A stretch of 64,000 nucleotides of DNA from Marininema mesophilum (lineage in GTDB: Bacteria; Bacillota; Bacilli; Thermoactinomycetales; DSM-45169), in the NCBI RefSeq assembly GCF_900106775.1, contig NZ_FNNQ01000006.1, positions 129,331 through 193,330 of the forward strand, given 5' to 3'. The notes below the pieces were generated by a model. That model worked only from the letters and a program-made list of their open reading frames with translations. It was not told the origin of the DNA and ran no database searches. Shown one piece after another: positions 52,562 through 60,827 of this stretch. Position 1 is the first letter of the stretch. Every line of letters begins with the position of its first letter. Position numbers and translations under genes: made by a program.

Positions 52562-53323
52562 ATGTCTATCTTTACCAAAGCCTTGGCTAGTTTAGGTGTC
52601 GGTAATGCCAAGGTGGATACCCGACTTCGGCAGACGCAGTTTAGGCAAGGAGAGTATATTGAAGGAGAAGTACATATCCAAGGTGGGCAAGTGGCACAGG
52701 AGATCGATGAAATCTATCTTTATCTGGTCGTTCTCTATCAACATGAACGAAATCAGCAAGAGTACGTAATGGAAGAGTATCGCCTTTCTGAGGTATTTAC
52801 CGTTGCCCCACAAGAGACGCGTGTCATCCCCTTTGAAATTCGTCTCCCCTATGATACACCTGTAACAACAGGAGGGTGCCCAGTTTACTTAAAGACAGGA
52901 CTTGACATCAAACGGGCCGTTGACCCGGATGATAACGACGGGATTGAAGTACTGCCTCACCCGTTGGTAGAAAAGGTCTTATCGGTAATCGAAAAAGTGG
53001 GCTTTCAATTGGTTGAGATTGATTTTGAATTTGAAAATTATTACTCTCGCCATCCCTTTATTCAGGAATTTGAATTTAAACCAACCGGTGATTTACGAGG
53101 GTTACTGGATGAAATTGAAGTGATGTTTTACATAGGAGAGAAGGAGGTTGAAGTGATCCTTCAATTGGATCGCAAGGCGACAGATCTGATGAGCTCCTTG
53201 GAAGAAGCTTTGGAATTGGATCAACGTACACTACGTCTATCGGTGAACGAACAGGATGTAACTGGCGGTACCGAAGATTTGCAGAAAAAGATTGACGATC
53301 TGATTCGCCATCATGTGCACTAA
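52562..53323 (+). CDS. spo0M: Spo0M-family sporulation-control protein, copy 2
   Basis: A 253-aa SpoOM paralogue, starting MSIFTKALASLGVGNAKVDT and containing LPYDTPVTTGGCPVYLKTGL and the C-terminal HPFIQEFEFKPTG region also seen in copy 1. The last ~60 residues diverge (VILQLDRKATDLMSSLEEA), so the two are not interchangeable in detail. The ribosome site is AGGGGGAAT. The tandem arrangement suggests a local duplication and possibly a hetero-oligomer. Confidence 0.9.
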   Translation: MSIFTKALASLGVGNAKVDTRLRQTQFRQGEYIEGEVHIQGGQVAQEIDEIYLYLVVLYQHERNQQEYVMEEYRLSEVFTVAPQETRVIPFEIRLPYDTPVTTGGCPVYLKTGLDIKRAVDPDDNDGIEVLPHPLVEKVLSVIEKVGFQLVEIDFEFENYYSRHPFIQEFEFKPTGDLRGLLDEIEVMFYIGEKEVEVILQLDRKATDLMSSLEEALELDQRTLRLSVNEQDVTGGTEDLQKKIDDLIRHHVH

Positions 53324-53506
53324 TACTATTTTTTTACAAGGAAACAGGCTATCCTGTTTCCTTGTCATGTCTAGGTGGATTTTATGGTAGTATGATGAGG
53401 ACTAGTTGATCAAAGGCATGGTAAATTGGGACAAGTGTATAGATAGGGTATAAGGGTATAAGTATAGATAAATGAGAGAACGCCCCCGCTTTTTATTTGG
53501 TGGAGA

Positions 53507-53534
53507 GAGCATCCCTTATTGGGGGTGCTCTTTT
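53507..53534 (+). terminator. Hairpin in the leader of the ABC exporter operon
   Basis: GAGCATCCC (53507-53515) pairs with GGGGTGCTC (53522-53530) and is followed by TTTT, 45 bp before the ATPase gene. It could be an attenuator. A separate 12-bp stem lies at 53337-53364 without a T-run, just after the Spo0M gene. Confidence 0.5.
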
Positions 53535-53578
53535 GAAAGGGATAAAAGAGGGAGGCAGGTAAAGTTGAGGTGGAGAGG

Positions 53579-54586
53579 ATGTACAGCATTGAAGCACAGG
53601 GCTTAACGAAGGACTTTAAAATTGTGCAGAGTCGTGAAGGGATGAAAGGGGCTTTTCGAGATTTATTTGATCGGCAGTATCGTACGATTCGGGCAGTGGA
53701 TGAAATTGATCTGCGGATTAACCCAGGTGAGATCGTGGGATATATCGGTGAAAATGGTGCGGGCAAATCGACAACGATCAAAATGTTAACAGGGATTTTG
53801 CAACCCACCTCTGGAGACTTGAAGGTGAATGGGTATGATCCCCATGGAGAGCGGGAGCAATTTGTAAAGACCATCGGAGTCGTTTTTGGTCAGCGAAGTC
53901 AACTATGGTGGGACTTAGCGGTCCGTGAGTCCTTTCGTTTGTTAAAAAAACTATATAGTATTCCCGATGAGGACTATCATCGTCATTTAAATCGCCTGAC
54001 GGAAGTGCTAGAAATGGGCCCCCTCCTTGAACAACCTGTTCGTAAGCTTTCCCTAGGGCAACGGATGCGTTGTGAGCTTGCAGCGGCCCTCATTCATCAG
54101 CCTCGTCTTTTGTTTTTGGATGAACCAACGATTGGCTTAGATGTTCTAGTGAAGGAGAATATTCGTCGCTTCTTAAAGCAGATCAATGAAGAGTATGGGA
54201 CAACAATCCTGTTAACAACCCATGACTTATCCGATATAGAGGCGTTAAGTCATCGCGTGGTGATGTTAGATAAGGGGAAAATCATCTATAACGGTGGATT
54301 ACCGGAATTATCGAAGCAGTGGGGTGGTGGTCCGCGTCTCTATTTGGAATTGAAGGAGGAGTGGGCGCTCTCTGCGTTACAGGATTTTACCAAAGATATA
54401 TCTGCTGAGTGGCAACATATCGAGGGTCGCTGCTATCGAGTGGGCTTGACTGGACCTGACCCTTCCGTCTCCGAGGTGCTTTCCAGAGTGGTTCCCCATG
54501 CTTCAATAAAAGAGATCCGGATCGAGGAGGCGAAGACGGAGGATATTGTGCGCCGCATCTATCAGGAGGGTGTCCCCCATGCTTGA
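53579..54586 (+). CDS. ABC-2 exporter ATP-binding protein
   Basis: A 335-aa ATPase of the type that works with paired DUF990/ABC2-family permeases. Walker A is GENGAGKSTTIKMLTG, the Q-loop VVFGQRSQLWWDL is typical of this subgroup, the signature is LSLGQRMRCELAAAL, Walker B LLFLDEPTIGLDV and the H-loop TTHDLSDIEAL. The long C-terminal extension is normal for the subgroup. ATG 53579 or GTG 53570 could start it. The substrate is unknown. First gene of a three-gene operon. Confidence 0.88.
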   Translation: MYSIEAQGLTKDFKIVQSREGMKGAFRDLFDRQYRTIRAVDEIDLRINPGEIVGYIGENGAGKSTTIKMLTGILQPTSGDLKVNGYDPHGEREQFVKTIGVVFGQRSQLWWDLAVRESFRLLKKLYSIPDEDYHRHLNRLTEVLEMGPLLEQPVRKLSLGQRMRCELAAALIHQPRLLFLDEPTIGLDVLVKENIRRFLKQINEEYGTTILLTTHDLSDIEALSHRVVMLDKGKIIYNGGLPELSKQWGGGPRLYLELKEEWALSALQDFTKDISAEWQHIEGRCYRVGLTGPDPSVSEVLSRVVPHASIKEIRIEEAKTEDIVRRIYQEGVPHA

Positions 54587-55373
54587 GAAGTACATGGAAT
54601 TGATGCGCCTTCGTTTTTTGATGATGTTAGCCTATCGGGTGAATTATTATAGTGGCATCATCATCTACAGCTTAAATATTGGGGTCTACTATTTCTTGTG
54701 GATGGCGATCTATGGGGATCAATCTTCGATCAATGGAACCTCCTCCGTGCAAATGGCAACCTATGTAGCAGTAGCGTGGATGTCGCGGGCTTTTTATTTC
54801 AATAACTTAGATCGAGAGATTGCCCAGGAGATTCGGGATGGCACCGTGGCTGTACAGTTGCTCCGCCCTTATAGCTATGTGCTGGGGAAAGGTTTTCAAG
54901 GGTTAGGTGAAGGGGTCTTCCGTCTCCTCTTGTTTAGTGTTCCAGGGATGGTTATTGTCTCATTTATTTTCCCAATCCAACTTCCCAGTGACGCCTCTAC
55001 CTGGGGATGGTTTGCTATTAGTCTTTTGTTTGGGTTTATTATCAATACCCAGATCAATGTGTTAACGGGCTTGATGGCGTTTTTCATCTTAAACAATATG
55101 GGGATGATCCGGGCGAAGCGGGTCATTATCGATCTACTGTCAGGATTGGTGATCCCAATCACATTTTTTCCAGGATGGGCGAAGGAGATCCTATCCTATC
55201 TTCCCTTTCAAGGGATTAGTTACGTACCGAGTACGATCCTAGCTAAGGGAGTACCGTTGGCAGAGGTAATCACCTTTTTGGAAGTGCAACTCATCTGGAC
55301 TGTACTGCTTTGGGTACCGATCCGCTTGTTGTGGATAAATGCTCGCCGACGGTTGGTTGTACAGGGAGGGTAA
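54579..55373 (+). CDS. ABC-2 family permease, first subunit
   Basis: A 264-aa membrane protein with six hydrophobic segments, beginning MLEKYMELMRLRFLMMLAYR. The ATG lies inside the end of the ATPase gene (ATGCTTGA, 8-bp overlap), so expression is coupled. It carries the motif LDREIAQEIRDGTVAVQLLRP typical of this permease family. It pairs with the next permease and the ATPase to make a heterodimeric exporter of unknown cargo. Confidence 0.82.
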   Translation: MLEKYMELMRLRFLMMLAYRVNYYSGIIIYSLNIGVYYFLWMAIYGDQSSINGTSSVQMATYVAVAWMSRAFYFNNLDREIAQEIRDGTVAVQLLRPYSYVLGKGFQGLGEGVFRLLLFSVPGMVIVSFIFPIQLPSDASTWGWFAISLLFGFIINTQINVLTGLMAFFILNNMGMIRAKRVIIDLLSGLVIPITFFPGWAKEILSYLPFQGISYVPSTILAKGVPLAEVITFLEVQLIWTVLLWVPIRLLWINARRRLVVQGG

Positions 55374-55376
55374 GTG

Positions 55377-56162
55377 ATGACTTCAAGTAAACTTTTTATT
55401 GATTATTTCATGCAATATGTAAAGACACGCTTGCAATATCGAAGCGATTTTCTTGTGCAAATGGTAACTGATATTATGTTTCAAGCAGTCAACTTGGTGT
55501 TTATCCTCGTGGTTTTTTCCCATACGACACAACTTTCCAGCTGGTCTCGGGAAGAGGTTATCTTTATCTACGGATATTTCCTAGTCCCCTTCTCTATCTT
55601 TGCGGCTTTTTTCAATCTATGGGAGTTTAACGAACGATATATTATTAAAGGAGAATTGGATCGTGTGCTCACACGTCCTGTTCATAGTCTCTTTCAGGTG
55701 ATGATGGAGACGATGACACCCGAGTCGTTAAGTGGTGCAGTGACAGGGTTAGCCGTGATGGGGTGGGCTGCATGGGAGATGGAGTTGGATTTTTACTGGT
55801 ATGATCCACTATTTTTTATTCTCTTTATCCTCGGGGGAGCAGCGGTTTACGGTGGATTATATATCATGCTGACGAGTATTAGCCTCTTTTCCGATTCCAA
55901 AACAGATATTCAGCCGATTATGTACAATATAGGGAACTATGGCCGTTATCCCATTGATATCTATAACAAAGTAATCCAAATCGTCCTTACTTGGCTCATG
56001 CCCTTTGCCTTTGTTGGCTTTTATCCTGCTAGTTTCTTGTTACACGATGAGCGTTGGCTCACCTTTGCCATGTTCACACCCGTGATGGGTTTAATTTGGT
56101 TCTCCCTTGGAGTCCTGGTGTGGAATTTAGGAATCAAGAATTATCGTGGAGCAGGGAGCTGA
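55377..56162 (+). CDS. ABC-2 family permease (DUF990-like), second subunit
   Basis: A 261-aa permease with six hydrophobic segments. It contains IIKGELDRVLTRPVHSLFQV, the family loop in which the first permease has DGTVAVQLLRP. The start is ATG 55377, six nt after GGAGGG; the preceding GTG at 55374 is less likely. The spacing to the upstream gene is 3 bp. It ends the operon, which is followed by a convergent gerPC gene and a shared terminator. Confidence 0.82.
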   Translation: MTSSKLFIDYFMQYVKTRLQYRSDFLVQMVTDIMFQAVNLVFILVVFSHTTQLSSWSREEVIFIYGYFLVPFSIFAAFFNLWEFNERYIIKGELDRVLTRPVHSLFQVMMETMTPESLSGAVTGLAVMGWAAWEMELDFYWYDPLFFILFILGGAAVYGGLYIMLTSISLFSDSKTDIQPIMYNIGNYGRYPIDIYNKVIQIVLTWLMPFAFVGFYPASFLLHDERWLTFAMFTPVMGLIWFSLGVLVWNLGIKNYRGAGS

Positions 56163-56207
56163 CTGAGGGTCGGTCCTATCAAGGAATTAGGTGATTTTTT
56201 AACAATA

Positions 56208-56252
56208 AAAAGAAGAGGGTGAAGACAACTAGTCTTCACCCTCTTCTTTTTT
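56208..56252. terminator. Bidirectional terminator shared by the ABC operon and gerPC
   Basis: A perfect 20-bp stem (56208-56227 with 56233-56252) with A-rich and T-rich flanks. It extends into the last codons of the leftward gerPC gene. Confidence 0.88.
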
Positions 56253-56609
56253 GCGATCTGTTGAATTTTTATCAGCAGGGCTTTCCTCAGTAATAGGGAT
56301 GGTATCGTCTTCATCCCAAGGAGGTTTTACACCGGTATTATTCCAACCCAGATCTATGTTTGAATCGGTTTTCTCTCGTAGGCGTTCTACCATTTTTAGC
56401 ATACTTTCATCATCCCCGGTAAGGGTGAGACCGATGTTTAATGCTCCGCTTAAGGTTTGTACATGGAGTTCCTGTACTTTATAATCCATGTTTTCAATTC
56501 GCAAGGGTTCGATGGCGTCTAATTTTTTGCGAATTTCTTCATTCTCTTGGCGAAGAGCATCCATCTCTTGTTGCAGTTGGTTTATTCGGTCCCACAGATA
56601 AGCATACAA
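56229..56609 (-). CDS. gerPC: GerPC-like spore germination protein
   Basis: A 126-aa protein: an N-terminal coiled coil (INQLQQEMDALRQENEEIRK) followed by MDYKVQELHVQTLSGALNIG, the core motif of GerPC, and an acidic tail. GerP proteins are needed for permeability of the spore coat to germinants. It is shorter than Bacillus GerPC (about 200 aa). The start is TTG 56609 behind GGAGGTGAC. It is transcribed away from the other GerP-like genes, with CATATACT (complement of 56643-56650) as a possible sigma-K -10 element. Confidence 0.72.
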   Translation of the reverse strand: MYAYLWDRINQLQQEMDALRQENEEIRKKLDAIEPLRIENMDYKVQELHVQTLSGALNIGLTLTGDDESMLKMVERLREKTDSNIDLGWNNTGVKPPWDEDDTIPITEESPADKNSTDRKKEEGED

Positions 56610-56761
56610 CGGTTTGTCACCTCCGGCACACAGTTCTCTAAGAGTATATGGGGCAAGAGCCCCTTTTAGATGCCGTCGGGCGAATAGATTCTAGGCAGTG
56701 ACCCATAGGTGGGTTGCAGAATAAACTGGTGATGGTTGGGTCTTTAGAAGGGGTGATTGAA

Positions 56762-57184
56762 GTGAATAGACCTCCCAACTTTGATAAATGGCGTCAAATA
56801 GCTAAGGATTTCTTAGGTGAGGATTTCTGGTCTGATGTTTCGGGGATGGGAAGTGTCAATCAAGCCAAGGCCGATGTCATCCATTCGATGAACGAAGTGA
56901 TCGTACTGATCGATTTGCCGGGGATTGACGATATTGATGCTGTAGATATTCGAGTAGAAGGAGAAACACTTTTTATCAAAGGGCGTATCCCTACAGCCTA
57001 TAAAAAACATGAACGTATCCTTACTGAACGCAACTCGGGAACTTTTGAACGAACAATCCCTCTCGGTGTGCCCGTTATCCGTCAAAAAAGTCGGGCCAAC
57101 TATCGCAAAGGGGTACTGGAGATCCGCCTGCCAATGATCGCAGCTGGTTCTAATCCGAGGAGAATTCGTATTTCTGACTCCTAG
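56762..57184 (+). CDS. Small heat-shock (Hsp20/alpha-crystallin) protein
   Basis: About 140 aa with an alpha-crystallin domain: ADVIHSMNEVIVLIDLPGID, VEGETLFIKGRIP, RTIPLGVPVIRQKSRANYRKGVLEIRLP (quoted parts of the beta-sandwich and the GVLEIRLP end). The start is uncertain; GTG 56762 is preceded by AGAAGGGGTGA, and earlier starts are possible. Position beside gerP genes and divergent from gerPC makes a spore-coat member of the Hsp20 family (CotP/CotM-like) plausible. Confidence 0.75.
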   Translation: MNRPPNFDKWRQIAKDFLGEDFWSDVSGMGSVNQAKADVIHSMNEVIVLIDLPGIDDIDAVDIRVEGETLFIKGRIPTAYKKHERILTERNSGTFERTIPLGVPVIRQKSRANYRKGVLEIRLPMIAAGSNPRRIRISDS

Positions 57185-57250
57185 GAGATGGGCACATATC
57201 CCCGGGCAAACACATACGATGAGGTGCAGGTGGGGAGGTGGGTGCAAGTC

Positions 57251-57454
57251 ATGGGAACACTAAATAACATCTTCAACCTAAAGATCCAAAGTGTATCGGG
57301 GCCCGGTTCCATGAATTTTGGAAACTCCTTCAATGTTGGAGCTGAATCCAATGAAAAAGCTGTGGGTGGTTCACAGTTGATCGGGGATTTTGGAAATAAT
57401 TTGACAGTTGAAGCGAATGGCAATTTGGATAATGACCTAATTGATCAAGTGTAA
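57251..57454 (+). CDS. GerPA/GerPF-family spore germination protein 1
   Basis: A 67-aa protein: MGTLNNIFNLKIQSVSGPGS, then NFGNSFNVGAESNEKAVGGS, the pattern of the GerPA/GerPF family (around 70 aa). The start is ATG 57251 after GGGAGGTGG. It is first of three short GerP-like genes following the Hsp20 gene. It is probably a spore-coat component expressed in the mother cell. Confidence 0.78.
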   Translation: MGTLNNIFNLKIQSVSGPGSMNFGNSFNVGAESNEKAVGGSQLIGDFGNNLTVEANGNLDNDLIDQV

Positions 57455-57503
57455 TAGGTAAACTTTTAACACATTAAGCACCGGGCCTGCAGGGGGGATG
57501 AGG

Positions 57504-57716
57504 ATGGCGACTGTTAATAACATCAACATCCTGAAAATAATCAGTGTATCTGGTGCATCATCCGTCAATATGGGGAACACGATTAATTTAGGAACTGAGT
57601 CGAATACCAAGTCTGTAGGTGGTTCATCCGTTATTGGAGATTACGGTGAAAATACCGACACAGGTGAATCAATCTATAATGATCAAGATTTGATCGATCA
57701 GTCCAATGTTGTTTGA
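57504..57716 (+). CDS. GerPA/GerPF-family spore germination protein 2
   Basis: A 70-aa paralogue of the preceding protein: MATVNNINILKIISVSGASS followed by GNTINLGTESNTKSVGGSS. ATG 57504 follows GGGGGG by 6 nt. Both proteins end in an acidic tail (DQDLIDQS here, DNDLIDQV in the first), a shared detail suggesting that they form a pair. Confidence 0.78.
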   Translation: MATVNNINILKIISVSGASSVNMGNTINLGTESNTKSVGGSSVIGDYGENTDTGESIYNDQDLIDQSNVV

Positions 57717-57739
57717 TGCCGATCGGGGAGGGAGATCCA

Positions 57740-57982
57740 ATGTTTCAGATAGGCATTCGTAGTATTAAAGTGCATTCGATCTCTGAAGTGGGCTCCCTCA
57801 ATATCGGTACCACACTCAATTTTTTAGTCAAAAAAGAGCAACCCCCTCAAGGTGAAGAGCAGGAGAAGGAACAAGAACCTACTGTACCACCAAGACTTCC
57901 TGATGAACAGAATCCTAAACCCCCTGAAGGGAGCCTCCCTGAACAAGATCAATCGGGAACACAGGACGTTTCCCAACCTTAA
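57740..57982 (+). CDS. GerPB/GerPD-like spore germination protein
   Basis: An 80-aa protein. MFQIGIRSIKVHSISEVGSL, then IGTTLNF, follow the short core of GerPB/GerPD-type proteins. A ~45-residue acidic, Pro-rich tail (EEQEKEQEPTVPPRLPDEQ) is additional to that core. The start is ATG 57740 after GGGAGGGAG. Overall order hsp20-gerPA-like-gerPA-like-gerPB/D-like, with gerPC facing the other way, differs from the single gerPABCDEF operon of Bacillus. Confidence 0.65.
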   Translation: MFQIGIRSIKVHSISEVGSLNIGTTLNFLVKKEQPPQGEEQEKEQEPTVPPRLPDEQNPKPPEGSLPEQDQSGTQDVSQP

Positions 57983-58049
57983 AAAGGAGGTTATGTTGAA
58001 TTGACATGAGATTGAAGAAATGTGCTACCAAACATAAGGAGGGTTTGTT

Positions 58050-58367
58050 ATGTCACAAACGAAGGTTGATCATGTGACTCCGCCATTTGGATTTATGGGT
58101 GAACCCTCTGTGGTGAGCTCCTATGAGCCTGGATCACATTGTGCGATGGCCCCTCCAGTAGTTCAAGCACCCATTATGCCCCATATCGTCATGCCTCACA
58201 TCATCATGCCCATCATGCCTCATATCATCATGCCCCATATCATCCTTTTCCCCCATCTTATTTTGCCTGTGGTTCCACCTACTACATTTCCTGTTCCGCA
58301 GTTTCCACAACAGACGATTCCACCAGGACAAGGCCAGCAGATGTATCCTATGTATTCCCCCTACTAG
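58050..58367 (+). CDS. Met/Pro/His-repeat protein of unknown function
   Basis: A 105-aa protein starting MSQTKVDHVTPPFGFMG behind a strong site (AAGGAGGG). The middle is a run of MPHIVMPHIIMPIMPHIIM-type units and the end is Gln/Pro-rich. The repeat DNA (CATCATGCC units) can also be read in the next frame as a His-rich peptide (YRHASHHHAHHAS), and I cannot exclude an early frameshift. Location after gerP genes suggests a spore-coat protein. Confidence 0.6.
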   Translation: MSQTKVDHVTPPFGFMGEPSVVSSYEPGSHCAMAPPVVQAPIMPHIVMPHIIMPIMPHIIMPHIILFPHLILPVVPPTTFPVPQFPQQTIPPGQGQQMYPMYSPY

Positions 58368-58375
58368 AGTGATTT

Positions 58376-58419
58376 TCTCATTGAGGTCTCATCTACTGAT
58401 ATCAGGGAAAAGGTATAAT
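58376..58419 (+). promoter_or_regulatory. Promoter of the two-component operon with TCTCAT direct repeats
   Basis: TCTCATT (58376-58382) and TCTCATC (58387-58393) are 11 bp apart, as expected for an OmpR-type regulator binding as a tandem dimer. A TATAAT (58414-58419) follows 20 bp after the second repeat. The same motif pair occurs before the small gene at 60576. Autoregulation by the adjacent response regulator is inferred. Confidence 0.6.
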
Positions 58420-58454
58420 AAGGATGTATACCTGATGACAGGGTGTGATCGACG

Positions 58455-59141
58455 ATGGAAAAAAAAGTGCTTATCATCGAGGATGAGGCAAACCTAGCAC
58501 GCTTTTTGGAGTTGGAATTTATTCATGAGGGATGGACAGTTGAGACTGCCTTTGAAGGAAGAGTAGGGCTTCAGCGTTCATTGGAAGATAGGTGGGATAT
58601 CATTGTACTCGATGTGATGTTACCTGATCTAAGTGGTGTAGAAGTATGTCGCCGAATTCGCGGGGAGAGTAGTGTTCCTGTGATGCTGTTAACAGCCCGG
58701 GATGCTATCCCTGATCGTGTAAGTGGATTGGATGCTGGTGCTGATGATTATATGACAAAGCCCTTTGCGATCGAGGAGCTTTTTGCGCGCGTACGGGCGC
58801 TCCTCAGGAGAAAAGAACCACGCGAAGGGAAGGTTTTGATTAATGGTCCTTGCCGGTTGCTGTTAGAACAGCGACGGGCCCTTTGTTATGAGAAAGATGT
58901 ACGACTGACGGCTCGTGAATTTGACCTCCTGGTTTTTCTGATGAAGAATCGGGATCGTGTCATGGGGCGTGAGCAGATTTTAGATCAGGTATGGGGGTTT
59001 GACTACGCAGGAGATACCAACCTGGTCGATGTTTATATCCGCTATCTGCGTAATAAATTGTCCCAGGAAGGTGTTACCGATTTGATCGAAACAGTGCGAG
59101 GGGTTGGCTATGTGATTCGAGGCTTAGAAGATGCCGATTAA
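58455..59141 (+). CDS. OmpR-family response regulator
   Basis: A 228-aa regulator. The receiver domain has the acidic pocket IEDEAN, phospho-acceptor Asp53 in VLDVMLPDLSG, the Thr of LLTAR and Lys of DDYMTKPFAIEEL. The C-terminal winged helix has LTAREFDLLVFLMKNRDRVM and DVYIRYLRNKL, ending VRGVGYVIRGL. It starts at ATG 58455; the site upstream is weak (GGGTGTGATCG). The sensor kinase gene begins inside its stop region (11-bp overlap). The stimulus is unknown. Confidence 0.93.
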   Translation: MEKKVLIIEDEANLARFLELEFIHEGWTVETAFEGRVGLQRSLEDRWDIIVLDVMLPDLSGVEVCRRIRGESSVPVMLLTARDAIPDRVSGLDAGADDYMTKPFAIEELFARVRALLRRKEPREGKVLINGPCRLLLEQRRALCYEKDVRLTAREFDLLVFLMKNRDRVMGREQILDQVWGFDYAGDTNLVDVYIRYLRNKLSQEGVTDLIETVRGVGYVIRGLEDAD

Positions 59142-60489
59142 ATGGAGACTTACCCTTCTATCAGCTATTTTTTTGCTAATAATCCTTGGGCTCTTCCATG
59201 GTTTTGTATATCAATTGTTTGCCAATATGATTACGGAAACAGAGCAGCGCGTCTTACAACAGAAGATTGCTACACTGGCGGGTATATATAAACATGAACA
59301 AACAAATAGCCGTCGATTGAAGGATCAATTGTCCGGTTGGGTGAGTCCCTTCATTGATAATGGACAAGCTATTCGAGTTACCATTGATGGTAAAGTGGAG
59401 TGGCAGGTTAATCAAGGAATCCCTTCAGAATTCTTTCTAAAGGGAAAGGATGCAAGGCACAATATTACAAAAGTCCATAAAAATGAAGGGAAGCAGGTAT
59501 CTATTTTAGCCCGTCCTTTGCAAGGGGTAAAAAATGGTCGCGTAGAGCTTTATACGGATTTTACCTCATTAAATCGTTACCTCGATACGATGCTCTTGGC
59601 CCTTACCATTGGCTCCTCGATTTTGTTAGTCATTGTAGCTGTTGGGGGACATGTGATGGCGAGAGTGGCTTTTCATCCAGTAAAGAAAATTACAAGAACA
59701 GTAAGGGAATTGGACCCTGCCCGATTAAATAGCCGATTGGATGTTCCTGCCACTGGAGATGAGATTGAAGAGCTTACTCGTACCTTTAATGGTCTCCTCG
59801 ACCGCATCTACCGTTTGTTGGAGCAACAACGCCGCTTTACAGCAGATGCTTCCCATGAACTAAAAACACCGGTTTCAATAATACGTGGGTATGTCAATCT
59901 TCTCAATCGTTGGGGAAAAGAAAATCCAGATATCCTGGAGGAAGCCTTGAATGCGATTAACCAAGAAACGGATCGAATGGAAGCAACGACAGACAAACTC
60001 CTCAGTCTTGCTCGAAGAGAAAGTAATCTACTACTAGGAACTGAACAAATCGAGCTGGTAGAAGTGCTACAGCAAAGGGTGAATCGTTGGATCCCTGTTT
60101 TTTCGCCAAGAGAGGTGACATTAACCGGAGATCTGGATCCGATCTATTTTCCAATCCAACGCTTAGATTGGGAAGAAGTTATCGATATTCTCTTAGATAA
60201 TGCCCATAAATACTCCAAGGAGGGATCTGTGAATGTCCTTTGGAATGTAGAAGAGGGGATAGCCTGTCTTACGGTTCGTGATTATGGGGTGGGGATTCCG
60301 AAACGGGATCTTTCCCGAGTACTTGATCGCTTTTATCGCTCAGGACAAGTCAGAGGAAAGCAGCAGGTAGGGAGTGGATTAGGACTCTCGATAGCGAAAC
60401 GAATCCTTCAACTGCATAGAGGGAGCATTCAGATCGATAGTCGCTTAGGCGAGTGGACAGAGGTGCGGATCCTTCTCCCCTTGCCATAA
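59131..60489 (+). CDS. HAMP-domain sensor histidine kinase
   Basis: A 452-aa membrane kinase. TM1 at about residues 5-30, an extracellular sensor region of ~120 residues, TM2 near 150-173, then HAMP (FHPVKKITRTVRELDPARLN). The H-box is RFTADASHELKTPVSIIRGY, the N-box DILLDNAHKYSKEG and the G-boxes DYGVGIPK and GSGLGLSIAKRI. Organisation resembles the ArlS/CusS-like bacterial kinases. It overlaps the response-regulator gene by 11 bp and is the last gene of the operon. Confidence 0.92.
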   Translation: MPIKWRLTLLSAIFLLIILGLFHGFVYQLFANMITETEQRVLQQKIATLAGIYKHEQTNSRRLKDQLSGWVSPFIDNGQAIRVTIDGKVEWQVNQGIPSEFFLKGKDARHNITKVHKNEGKQVSILARPLQGVKNGRVELYTDFTSLNRYLDTMLLALTIGSSILLVIVAVGGHVMARVAFHPVKKITRTVRELDPARLNSRLDVPATGDEIEELTRTFNGLLDRIYRLLEQQRRFTADASHELKTPVSIIRGYVNLLNRWGKENPDILEEALNAINQETDRMEATTDKLLSLARRESNLLLGTEQIELVEVLQQRVNRWIPVFSPREVTLTGDLDPIYFPIQRLDWEEVIDILLDNAHKYSKEGSVNVLWNVEEGIACLTVRDYGVGIPKRDLSRVLDRFYRSGQVRGKQQVGSGLGLSIAKRILQLHRGSIQIDSRLGEWTEVRILLPLP

Positions 60490-60496
60490 ACGAATT

Positions 60497-60536
60497 TCTC
60501 ATTAGAATCTCATCCAGAGTTCAGTATACTCTCATT
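60497..60536 (+). promoter_or_regulatory. TCTCAT repeats and -10 element before the 36-residue gene
   Basis: TCTCATT (60497-60503), TCTCATC (60508-60514) and a further TCTCATT (60530-60536) lie at 11-bp and 22-bp spacings. A TATACT (60525-60530) starts 10 bp after the second repeat. The first two repeats match the motif upstream of the response regulator exactly, one helical turn closer to the -10. Confidence 0.55.
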
Positions 60537-60575
60537 TTATTTCACTAAGATAGAGTTAGAAAAGGGGATGAGATT

Positions 60576-60686
60576 ATGAAAACCTTCATGGAAATCTTCA
60601 GTTTTTTGTTAGTGGTTCCTGTTTGGGGATTGAAGATGTACCTGGGTTTTCAAGGGTTGGTGGACATGTTTAAGAATTCCCTCTAA
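60576..60686 (+). CDS. 36-residue membrane peptide next to the two-component system
   Basis: ATG 60576 is preceded by AAAAGGGGATGAG. The peptide (MKTFMEIFSFLLVVPVWGLK, then MYLGFQGLVDMF) has one hydrophobic helix with a Trp/Gly/Lys break and a positively charged end. It lies downstream of the kinase gene with its own promoter-like motif and a terminator at 60731. Small membrane proteins of this sort often modulate a kinase or transporter; I infer that this one belongs to the same regulon. Confidence 0.55.
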   Translation: MKTFMEIFSFLLVVPVWGLKMYLGFQGLVDMFKNSL

Positions 60687-60729
60687 TGAACATTTGTTGA
60701 ATAAGAATTTGGATACAGCGATCATTTAG

Positions 60730-60757
60730 AAGTCAGGTGACCCACCTGACTTTTTTG
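60730..60757 (+). terminator. Terminator after the small membrane peptide gene
   Basis: AAGTCAGGTG pairs with CACCTGACTT around a short loop and runs into TTTTTT. Confidence 0.85.
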
Positions 60758-60827
60758 CTTGTCCTCATTTTTTTCATCGACAGACAACTCGTGATAATAT
60801 AGGGGGTACATTATGGGGGTGATCAGC

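Noticed and set aside
53337..53364. A 12-bp hairpin after the second spo0M gene as a terminator
   Set aside because: The T-run lies before it, not after, on the plus strand, and the minus strand has A rather than T after it, so it is not an intrinsic terminator.
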